Below, one piece after another: positions 1 to 4,777 of a stretch of DNA of 5,830 nt. The position numbers and the translations under genes are program-made. Source of the stretch: CAZJYI01 sp964550025 (GTDB lineage Bacteria; Verrucomicrobiota; Kiritimatiellia; UBA8416; CAYOBW01). Under the pieces are notes generated by a model. The model searched no databases, was not told the DNA's origin, and saw only the letters and a program-made list of their open reading frames with translations. The stretch lies in NCBI GenBank assembly GCA_964550025.1, contig CAZJYI010000338.1, positions 1 through 5,830 on the forward strand, read 5' to 3'. How positions within the stretch are numbered: position 1 is the first letter of the stretch; each line of letters starts with the position of its first letter.

Positions 1-1
1 A

Positions 2-22
2 GCGTGCCCGAGGCGGGCGCGC
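2..22 (-). terminator. Possible terminator hairpin at the window edge
   Basis: A 9-bp stem (2-10 pairing with 14-22, including one G-T wobble) closes a 3-base loop. It lies 44 bases beyond the stop codon of the histidine kinase gene. The stem is almost all G and C. Only one T follows on the minus strand before the window ends, so a U-tract cannot be confirmed. It could equally be an intergenic repeat or lie inside a following gene. Confidence 0.35.
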
Positions 23-66
23 ATGTCCAGCATTTATTTACGGGTAAAGGGCAGGCCTAGCCCGCC

Positions 67-1158
67 TCACTCCCGCCGTCCGCCGACGGGAAGCCTGGCA
101 GTGATCGTGGTGCCCATGCCGAGGCTGCTCTCGATGCGAACATCGCCCTGCCATGCGACGGCGCGTTCGCGCATCCCCATCAGACCGTACGACCGGCTGC
201 TCTCCAGGTGCTCGGGCGGAATGCCACGACCGTTGTCACGGACAGCCAGCGTAAGATAGCCGTCCTCGTTCGCAATGGACACGGAGACACGACTCGCGCC
301 CGAATGCCTCGCCACGTTGGTCAGAGCCTCCTGGAGAATCCGGAACAGCGTCGTGTCCCGCCCCAGAAGCGCGGCTACGCCGTCATCCGGATACTTCGCG
401 ACAACCTCGATGCCCGTGCGCTTACGAAACTCGTCCGTCTCCCATTCAATGGCCGCCACGAGACCGAGATCCTCCAGCCCGGGAGGGCGCAGCCCGCTGA
501 CAATCTGACGCATACACAGAAGGGCCCGCGTCAACGTCTCGCAGAACCCGTTCAACTCCTCAACCAGGTCGCCGCCGGACAGTTCCCGCTTCTTCTTCAG
601 GGCGCAGATCTCCATATCCAGTCCGACGAGGAGCTGCCCAAGCTGGTCGTGCATTTCGCGTGCGACCATCACGCGCTCTTCTTCACGTACGTCCTGCAGG
701 CGACGCGCCAGGTTTTGCATGCGTTCATGGGAACGGGCCAGCCGAAGCTGAGCCATCTTCTCGCCGGTGACATCCCGAACGATGGCGCAGATGACCTCTT
801 CCCCCGTATCCGGGTCCCTTGCCAGGTGCGAATCGTGGAGGGTCCACCGCGTTTCCCCCGAGAGCGTCTTGAAAGGGTATTCGAGATGGTGAACGTGGCG
901 CTCCTCCCTGATGGTCTCTCTCAGTTTGCCCTCCGGCCAGACGTAGCTGAGAAGATCACCCAGGTTCGAGCCAATCAGCGCTGACGGATCCGGGTACCGG
1001 TCGGCCAGATCAAGGAGGCGCACGGCCGCCCTGTCGATGTACAGAATCGTCCCGTCCAGTTTGTAGCTGTAGAAAGCAATGCCGGCCAGATCCGCAAGGC
1101 GCTGCCACAGTTCATCGCCATGCGGATACAGCGGTTCGACAGCAGCCAATCTACTCAT
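67..1158 (-). CDS. PAS-domain sensor histidine kinase, NarX/DegS type (HisKA_3)
   Basis: This is a two-component sensor kinase of 363 residues that autophosphorylates a histidine and would pass the phosphate to a NarL/FixJ-type response regulator. Residues 20-135 read as a PAS sensor domain (LDGTILYID near its start, ending in the usual IVRDVTGEK linker). A charged helical linker follows at 136-160. The HisKA_3 dimerisation box has EERVMVAREMHDQLGQ with phospho-acceptor His170. The HATPase_c domain has an N box around Asn281 (EALTNVARH), a G1 box DNGRG at 308-312, a GLMGMRERA segment at 325-333 and GMGTTITARLP near the end. No membrane segment or signal peptide is visible, so it should be cytosolic and sense an internal signal. 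The frame stays open upstream to 1332, but that part overlaps the sugar kinase. The ATG at 1158 is preferred because it forms an ATGA overlap with the kinase stop and has an AGGGAAAGG ribosome binding site 6 bases upstream. No cognate regulator lies within the window. Confidence 0.93.
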   Translation of the reverse strand: MSRLAAVEPLYPHGDELWQRLADLAGIAFYSYKLDGTILYIDRAAVRLLDLADRYPDPSALIGSNLGDLLSYVWPEGKLRETIREERHVHHLEYPFKTLSGETRWTLHDSHLARDPDTGEEVICAIVRDVTGEKMAQLRLARSHERMQNLARRLQDVREEERVMVAREMHDQLGQLLVGLDMEICALKKKRELSGGDLVEELNGFCETLTRALLCMRQIVSGLRPPGLEDLGLVAAIEWETDEFRKRTGIEVVAKYPDDGVAALLGRDTTLFRILQEALTNVARHSGASRVSVSIANEDGYLTLAVRDNGRGIPPEHLESSRSYGLMGMRERAVAWQGDVRIESSLGMGTTITARLPVGGRRE

Positions 1159-2720
1159 GTGTTGCCTTTCCCTGTTGCGGCGACCTCCCTGACTGCTCGA
1201 ACATTGACCGCATATTGTACATAGAGGTGCGCTTCGAGCGCAAGATCGGAACACTGGCTCACCGCCTTCTTGTCCGTGGCAAGCCGCAGCGGGAGGTCCG
1301 TCACGTCGGCACAACGTCCTGCCCCCAACCACGCCAGCGCTGCCGCGCCGACCAGGGAAGCGTCAGGATTCACGTTGACCGCCACGGGGCGCTCCAGAAT
1401 CGTGGCCAGCAGTCCCGGCATCAGCCGCCCGCGCATCACGTTCCCCGAGGCGATGAGCCTCTCCACGGGCTGGACGGACGCCAGGGACTCCAGAATGCGG
1501 CGCGTCTCCAGGCAACACCCTTCGAGCACGGCCCGCGCGATGTCCTCACGCGTGTGGTGCAGCCGCAGTCCGGTCAACGTGCCGGAAACGGCCGCATCAA
1601 AATCAGGGCTTCCGATCCCCGCCTGGTAGGGATAGAAGGTGATGCCCCGCGCCCCGGGCGACGAGAGCGCCGCCAGCTCGTGAAGGGCGGGAACGTCGCA
1701 CTGCAACATGGATGCGGCCCAGTCCAGGCTGCTCCCAAAGGCGTTGTGAAACGCTTCGATTACTCGAAAACCGGGTACGACGTGTGCCTGGCAGTAGTAC
1801 GCCTCGGCCGCCCCCATCGTTGCGGGAGGTTGGCCCGTCGGGATCTCGATGACCCCCGCGCTTCCCAGGCACAGGCTTGCATCCCCGGCCGCAGCAGCGC
1901 CCGCGCCCAGCGTCGCGCATTGCTGATCGCCACCGCCAAGATACAGCGGCGTCCCCTCCGCCAGGCCCGTGCGCTCCGCCGCGGGCGCGCACAGGCTGCC
2001 GACACGCGTCCCGGACGCGGCCACCGCGGGAAACTGCCTGCGCGACACGCCGGCCGCCACCATCAGGTCGTCACACCAGTCAAGGCGTTCGATGTCAAAG
2101 ACCCCCGTTGCCGACGCGTTCGAAGCGTCCGTCACCATCTCACCGCCAAGGCAGTGCAACAGGTAGTCCGGAAGCAGTGCGAACGTCTCCACACGCTGCG
2201 CCGCGGCGGGAACGGCCTCGCGAAGCCGGAGGATCTTCGCCAACGGGAGAATGAAGATCGGCCCGATCCCCGTCAGCCTGCGGAAGCGCGCCACACCGAC
2301 CTCCCCGGCCAACGCCGCAATGTGGCCCGCCGCACTGGCATCCTGCCACGACAGCGCGGGGGTAACGGGGGTACGCCCGGAATCGAGACCGACAACGGTA
2401 GCGCGCTGGCTCGTTACAACCAACCCGGCGACGTCGATGCGGCGCACATCAGATACCTGCATCAACTCCGCGAGCGCGCTCAGGACGGTATCCGCATACG
2501 CGGCCGGATCAAACGATCTGAACCCCTCCCAATCGGAAAGGGGGGGAGCAGGACGCGATACCCGCGCAACCACGCGGCACGCCTCGTCCAGGATGGCGGC
2601 CTTGACCGCCGTGGTGCCAAGATCGATCGCGCAGACTGTCGGTGTTTCAGCCGTCAGTGGATTCCGGAGTGTGCGGTTCCGGGAATGGGAAATATCGAAT
2701 ATTGAATGCTCAATGCTCAA
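1155..2720 (-). CDS. FGGY-family carbohydrate kinase (xylulokinase-like)
   Basis: This is an ATP-dependent sugar or polyol kinase of the FGGY family (xylulokinase, gluconokinase, glycerol kinase relatives), about 500 residues as usual for the family. Numbered from the TTG at 2720, the phosphate-1 motif AIDLGTT is at 31-37, a substrate-side SWQD at 124-127, and GGGDQQC at 262-268, where Asp265 is the expected catalytic base. The C-terminal ATPase half contains ASGNVMRGRLMPG at 424-436 and SLVGAAALAWLGAG at 455-468. The exact sugar cannot be read from the sequence; xylulose-type ketoses are the default guess. The start is doubtful. No ATG lies in the open frame before the AIDLGTT motif. The TTG at 2720 has no Shine-Dalgarno, and residues 1-13 (MSIEHSIFDISHS) are encoded by an intergenic heptamer repeat. 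A CTG at 2657 would give a family-like N-terminus (M-TAETPTVCAIDLG). The 3' end overlaps the histidine kinase by four bases, and the aldo/keto reductase lies 155 bases upstream, so a catabolic operon is likely. Confidence 0.9.
   Translation of the reverse strand: MSIEHSIFDISHSRNRTLRNPLTAETPTVCAIDLGTTAVKAAILDEACRVVARVSRPAPPLSDWEGFRSFDPAAYADTVLSALAELMQVSDVRRIDVAGLVVTSQRATVVGLDSGRTPVTPALSWQDASAAGHIAALAGEVGVARFRRLTGIGPIFILPLAKILRLREAVPAAAQRVETFALLPDYLLHCLGGEMVTDASNASATGVFDIERLDWCDDLMVAAGVSRRQFPAVAASGTRVGSLCAPAAERTGLAEGTPLYLGGGDQQCATLGAGAAAAGDASLCLGSAGVIEIPTGQPPATMGAAEAYYCQAHVVPGFRVIEAFHNAFGSSLDWAASMLQCDVPALHELAALSSPGARGITFYPYQAGIGSPDFDAAVSGTLTGLRLHHTREDIARAVLEGCCLETRRILESLASVQPVERLIASGNVMRGRLMPGLLATILERPVAVNVNPDASLVGAAALAWLGAGRCADVTDLPLRLATDKKAVSQCSDLALEAHLYVQYAVNVRAVREVAATGKGNT
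1165..1173 (-). promoter_or_regulatory. Ribosome binding site of the histidine kinase, inside the sugar kinase gene
   Basis: On the minus strand the bases read AGGGAAAGG, ending 6 bases before the ATG at 1158. The site lies within the last codons of the sugar kinase, and the kinase stop overlaps the start (ATGA, 1155-1158). This arrangement decides the start of the histidine kinase and suggests translational coupling. Confidence 0.6.
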
Positions 2721-2731
2721 TGTCGAAGTGA
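2683..2731 (+). repeat. Heptamer repeat array 1 (seven degenerate 7-bp units)
   Basis: Seven consecutive 7-base units lie in register: GAATGGG, AAATATC, GAATATT, GAATGCT, CAATGCT, CAATGTC and GAAGTGA. The core is SAATRYT. The array covers the apparent 5' end of the sugar kinase gene. Related units occur in opposite orientation at 2764-2798 and in the same orientation at 4233-4246, so this is a dispersed intergenic family and not a chance local repeat. Confidence 0.7.
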
Positions 2732-2746
2732 GAGGGGAGGGAACCT

Positions 2747-2760
2747 GCCCGGAGACGGGC
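2747..2760. other. Small hairpin between the two opposed heptamer arrays
   Basis: GCCCG pairs with CGGGC across a GAGA loop (TCTC on the minus strand). It sits midway between repeat arrays 1 and 2. GAATGCT at 2704-2710 pairs perfectly with AGCATTC at 2771-2777 around it, so a larger stem with this inner hairpin is possible. No T-run follows on either strand, so it is a poor terminator candidate. Confidence 0.4.
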
Positions 2761-2763
2761 CTC

Positions 2764-2798
2764 GCGCTTCAGCATTCATCATTCGGCGTTGATCATTC
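2764..2798 (-). repeat. Heptamer repeat array 2 (five units, inverted relative to array 1)
   Basis: Read on the minus strand the units are GAATGAT, CAACGCC, GAATGAT, GAATGCT and GAAGCGC, all in 7-base register. GAATGCT is identical to a unit of array 1. The array occupies the gap between the aldo/keto reductase and the sugar kinase. The remainder of this gap (2799-2875) shows no gene, promoter or terminator that I can support. Confidence 0.65.
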
Positions 2799-2875
2799 CG
2801 CGGTTTCTCCCTCCTCCGCCATCGGCGTCGTACCCATGCACTTGCCAAGCCCCGGGCCGTATGGCGCCACCCCGT

Positions 2876-3901
2876 TCACGCGGGGTAGAGTCGGTCATGC
2901 GGGTGGAACGGGTATGGCGACCAAGGCATTCGTCCCATGGCCACGCGGTCTTCCTCGCGCTTGAAGAGCGTGCCGACGCCCTTGGCCATCTGCCGCAGTT
3001 TCTCCGTATCGGCATTGTCGGCCGGGCGGTAGGCAATGCCCGCCGAGGTAGCCATCGTCTGCAGATCGAGCCAGGCGGGCGAGAATCCGGTGACGACACC
3101 GGGGTGGGACAACGACCAGCGGAAGGCCAGGTCGACCAGCTCCTGGTCTTCGAGCGAGCGGTACCACCATTTGCGCGAGCGCGGTTGCCCCTTGGGCCAG
3201 GCCCCCGCACTCATGACCTTGATGGCTAACACCGCTGCCCCCTTCTCCTGTGCGAGAGCCAGCACGTCCTTGCCATAGCCACGCTCGTAGTACTCCACGT
3301 AGTTGATCGGGAACATCACCGTGTCGAAAGAGAACGCTTCCAATGCCTTCACGGCCGCCTTGGTGGTGTGCGCGGAAAAGCCGATCGCCCGGACCTTGCC
3401 TTCCTCCCTGGCCTTCACGATCGCCTCCATGCATCCGCCGGGGCCAAGCGCCTTGCCCACGTCGTCCGGCCGCGAGAGATGATGGAGCTGGTAGACGTCG
3501 AAGTAGTCGGTCTTCAGCGACTTCAACGAGCGCTCGAGCTCTTCCCGCGCGCCATCGCGGTCGCGCCGCTTGGTCTTGCAGGCCAGGTAGTAGCTGTCGC
3601 GGGCAATGCCTTCCAGCGCAACGCCCAGCTTCGTCTCACATGTGCCGCGGCCGTAGGCCGGGGCCACATCAAGGTAGTTCACCCCGCGCTGGAGTGCCTT
3701 GCGCACGGCAGCCGTGCACACCGGCTGTTCATCGCCCTTCAGCGCGAACCCGGCGAAACCGACGATCGACACATCGAACCCGGTCCGGCCAAGCCTGCGG
3801 CGCGGAACGGTCTCCGTGCTCGGCTCGGCAAAAATGCGACTCGCGAGCGTGGCCGTCCCGGCGACGCCCGTCGCCAACCTGAGGAAATCTCTTCGTTTCA
3901 T
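2876..3901 (-). CDS. Tat-exported aldo/keto reductase family oxidoreductase
   Basis: This 341-residue protein is an NAD(P)H-dependent aldo/keto reductase (TIM barrel). It begins with MKRRDFLRLATGVAG, a twin-arginine motif (RRDFL) followed by a hydrophobic stretch and a probable cleavage site near residue 25 (IFA/EP), so export of a folded, cofactor-loaded enzyme is expected. The mature part starts with RRRLGRTGFDVSIVGFAG, typical of the family. The catalytic tetrad can be assigned: Asp78 and Tyr83 (YLDVAPAYG), Lys109 (ACKTKRRD) and His140 (DVYQLHHLS). The C-terminus is Pro/His-rich and has no cysteine cluster, so it is not one of the family members with a C-terminal 4Fe-4S domain. The ATG at 3901 is supported by an AGGGGA ribosome binding site 8 bases upstream. 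The next gene on the same strand is a sugar kinase, which suggests a role in sugar or polyol metabolism. The substrate cannot be told. Confidence 0.92.
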   Translation of the reverse strand: MKRRDFLRLATGVAGTATLASRIFAEPSTETVPRRRLGRTGFDVSIVGFAGFALKGDEQPVCTAAVRKALQRGVNYLDVAPAYGRGTCETKLGVALEGIARDSYYLACKTKRRDRDGAREELERSLKSLKTDYFDVYQLHHLSRPDDVGKALGPGGCMEAIVKAREEGKVRAIGFSAHTTKAAVKALEAFSFDTVMFPINYVEYYERGYGKDVLALAQEKGAAVLAIKVMSAGAWPKGQPRSRKWWYRSLEDQELVDLAFRWSLSHPGVVTGFSPAWLDLQTMATSAGIAYRPADNADTEKLRQMAKGVGTLFKREEDRVAMGRMPWSPYPFHPHDRLYPA

Positions 3902-3909
3902 AGCATGGT

Positions 3910-3915
3910 TCCCCT
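3910..3915 (-). promoter_or_regulatory. Shine-Dalgarno of the aldo/keto reductase
   Basis: AGGGGA on the minus strand lies 8 bases before the ATG at 3901. An out-of-frame ATG at 3906 is nearer to it but reads ATG CTA TGA and stops at once, so the 3901 start, which encodes the Tat signal, is correct. Confidence 0.7.
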
Positions 3916-3936
3916 GATATCATACCAAGCAAAAGG

Positions 3937-3965
3937 ATGATACCCCGAGCATGAACAAGGCGCAA
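3937..3965 (-). promoter_or_regulatory. Possible sigma-70-like promoter for the aldo/keto reductase
   Basis: On the minus strand a TATCAT (3942-3937) matches the -10 consensus at 5 of 6 positions. It is 17 bases from TTGCGC (3965-3960), a weak -35 matching 3 of 6. A second -10-like TATGAT lies closer to the gene but has no partner. The position fits the 5' end of the reductase-kinase cluster. The match is weak and the host's sigma consensus is unknown. Confidence 0.25.
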
Positions 3966-4106
3966 GAACAGGTTTCGCGGAGCAGCGCCGAGGGGAACAT
4001 GCAGTGTTTTCGGACTCGAACCCGGAACGGCGGCGGAAGCGAAACGAGATTAGAACCGGAAGGGAGAGCGGGAGAGATCAAGAAGAGCAGGTGTACCGAT
4101 GGACCT

Positions 4107-4118
4107 CAGGGCGCCCTG
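4107..4118. other. Perfect 12-bp palindrome
   Basis: CAGGGCGCCCTG is its own reverse complement. It stands in the 403-base gap between the small membrane protein gene and the aldo/keto reductase, about 205 bases upstream of the reductase start. It could be a dimeric regulator site, a small cruciform, or chance in GC-rich DNA. Confidence 0.3.
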
Positions 4119-4161
4119 CTGTTGTCCCGCTGCTTTCCGATCCAGGCGGACACGTGAAAGA

Positions 4162-4194
4162 TCACGGACATGCCATGCGATTCGAGGTCCGTGA
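4162..4194. other. Inverted repeat, 8-bp arms with 17-base loop
   Basis: TCACGGAC at 4162-4169 pairs perfectly with GTCCGTGA at 4187-4194. The loop is 17 bases. No T-run follows on either strand, so it is not a classical terminator. It may be an RNA structure or a protein-binding site in the intergenic region. Confidence 0.4.
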
Positions 4195-4232
4195 CGGCAA
4201 TGAGCGAGCTCGCGGGGAGGTAGGATCGATCC

Positions 4233-4246
4233 GAATGTTGAATGTT
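4233..4246 (+). repeat. Heptamer repeat copy 3 (two units)
   Basis: Two exact GAATGTT units stand in tandem, followed by GAGACAC. The unit matches the consensus of the arrays at 2683-2731 and 2764-2798. As in that gap, the copy lies between genes and next to a hairpin (4254-4274). Confidence 0.55.
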
Positions 4247-4253
4247 GAGACAC

Positions 4254-4274
4254 GTCCCTTATGACCTAAGGGGC
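4254..4274 (-). terminator. Hairpin after the RHS and small membrane protein genes, possible terminator
   Basis: An 8-bp stem (4254-4261 with 4267-4274, one G-T wobble) closes a 5-base loop, TGACC on the plus strand. It begins 30 bases past the stop of the small membrane protein gene, where a terminator of the RHS transcript would be expected. No U-run follows on the minus strand, so intrinsic termination is uncertain; it could instead be an RNA-stabilising 3' structure or part of the adjoining heptamer element. Confidence 0.4.
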
Positions 4275-4304
4275 ACTACTGGGGTTTCCGCTTACGAGAC
4301 GGTT

Positions 4305-4766
4305 CTAGCGTGCGTTCGAGCCAGTCTCTCGTTGTATGCGCAACGAGTTAGCACCCTCCCAAATCTCTCTGGGCAAGACGGCGAAAAGGAACACGTCATT
4401 CGTAGTGGTCGAAGTCTCGATGCGAAGAACTCGGTCTTTCCTAAGGGCCCGCTCCGGGCGGTTTCCGTAGCACCAGAGGATGCGGGACTCTCCGTGATGG
4501 TAAGAAGTATCCCCCTCCGGTAGAAAGTGCTTTATGTCTATCGCGTGGTAATCCCGGAGTATGCCGCCACGAGCAGGTTCCTTTGAGAACGTCTCTGTCA
4601 TTACCCCAAGTTCCAGTGCCATTTTGATTTCACCTGAAACAGGAAACGCCTCCAAGTTCACCGCTAACTCTTCTCCGCGTCTGAGGGACTTCAAGCCGTA
4701 GCCTGCCAGCAGTATCAAACAGGCACAGAAGATGCCGACGACCCCGACTCTGAGGACTCTATTCAC
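4305..4766 (-). CDS. Small membrane-anchored protein behind the RHS gene, candidate immunity protein
   Basis: I do not recognise a family for this 153-residue protein. Residues 7-22 form one strongly hydrophobic segment (VGVVGIFCACLILLAG) flanked by Arg and Lys. The remaining 130 residues are hydrophilic with mixed alpha/beta character and no clear enzyme motif. It is probably an N-terminally anchored protein with its soluble domain outside the inner membrane. There is no lipobox cysteine in the right place. The start is a GTG at 4766, supported by an AGGAGG Shine-Dalgarno 5 bases upstream. The gene lies 9 bases beyond the RHS stop and is close to even in base composition, like the RHS tip. 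In RHS polymorphic-toxin loci the gene directly after the tip usually encodes the matching immunity protein, and that is the inferred role here. A partner or substrate of the RHS tip is the alternative. Confidence 0.72.
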   Translation of the reverse strand: MNRVLRVGVVGIFCACLILLAGYGLKSLRRGEELAVNLEAFPVSGEIKMALELGVMTETFSKEPARGGILRDYHAIDIKHFLPEGDTSYHHGESRILWCYGNRPERALRKDRVLRIETSTTTNDVFLFAVLPREIWEGANSLRIQRETGSNAR

Positions 4767-4771
4767 GATTC

Positions 4772-4777
4772 CCTCCT
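4772..4777 (-). promoter_or_regulatory. Strong Shine-Dalgarno overlapping the RHS stop codon
   Basis: AGGAGG on the minus strand shares two bases with the TAG stop (4778-4776) of the RHS gene, so the junction reads TAGGAGGGAATCGTG. It is spaced 5 bases from the GTG start at 4766. This fixes the non-ATG start and implies that the two genes are translated from one message, probably coupled. Confidence 0.75.

Larger units (their letters stand above)
4106..4258 (-). pseudogene. Coding-like open stretch, possible gene relic
   Basis: Between an in-frame TAA at 4261-4259 and a TGA at 4108-4106 the minus strand is open for 50 codons. The translation includes SLIAVTDLESHGMSVIFHV and then SAWIGKQRDNSRAP. 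Third codon positions are mostly G or C, as in the real genes here, while the other two minus frames give less protein-like text. The only ATG (at 4171) would leave 21 residues, and the first codons run through a heptamer repeat. I do not recognise a family. It may be the 3' remnant of a lost gene, part of a dispersed noncoding repeat, or chance. The inverted repeats at 4107-4118 and 4162-4194 lie inside it, which weakens the coding reading. The neighbouring stretch 3966-4105 holds nothing I can support. Confidence 0.2.

Noticed and set aside
1..33. Possible start of a following gene (ATG at 33, MLDMRARLGHA)
   Set aside because: There is no Shine-Dalgarno, the 11 residues do not resemble a response regulator start, and the region folds into a strong hairpin.
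208..984. Plus-strand open frame of 258 codons
   Set aside because: It is antisense to the histidine kinase and shows no recognisable domain; a shadow of high GC3.
1215..2705. Long plus-strand open frame of 496 codons
   Set aside because: It is antisense to the FGGY kinase, whose motifs are unmistakable. Its translation is rich in Arg, Gly and Pro without domain motifs, as expected from the opposite strand of GC-rich coding DNA.
2683..2798. CRISPR array as explanation for the repeats
   Set aside because: The units are 7 bases long, contiguous and degenerate, with no spacers and no cas genes.
2779..3434. Additional minus-strand frames overlapping the aldo/keto reductase
   Set aside because: They are alternate-frame readings of the same GC-rich gene with low-complexity Arg/Gly/Pro translations. 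The reductase frame carries the catalytic tetrad.
4011..4025. tRNA T-arm-like sequence (GGTTCGAGTCC on the minus strand)
   Set aside because: Only two base pairs of the T-stem can form, and no acceptor, D or anticodon stems are found around it. No tRNA is supported.
3951..4264. Small open frames on both strands (67-86 codons) in the intergenic gap
   Set aside because: Their translations are Arg-rich with no motifs, and no ribosome sites precede them; the best coding signal in the gap is in a different frame and lacks a start.
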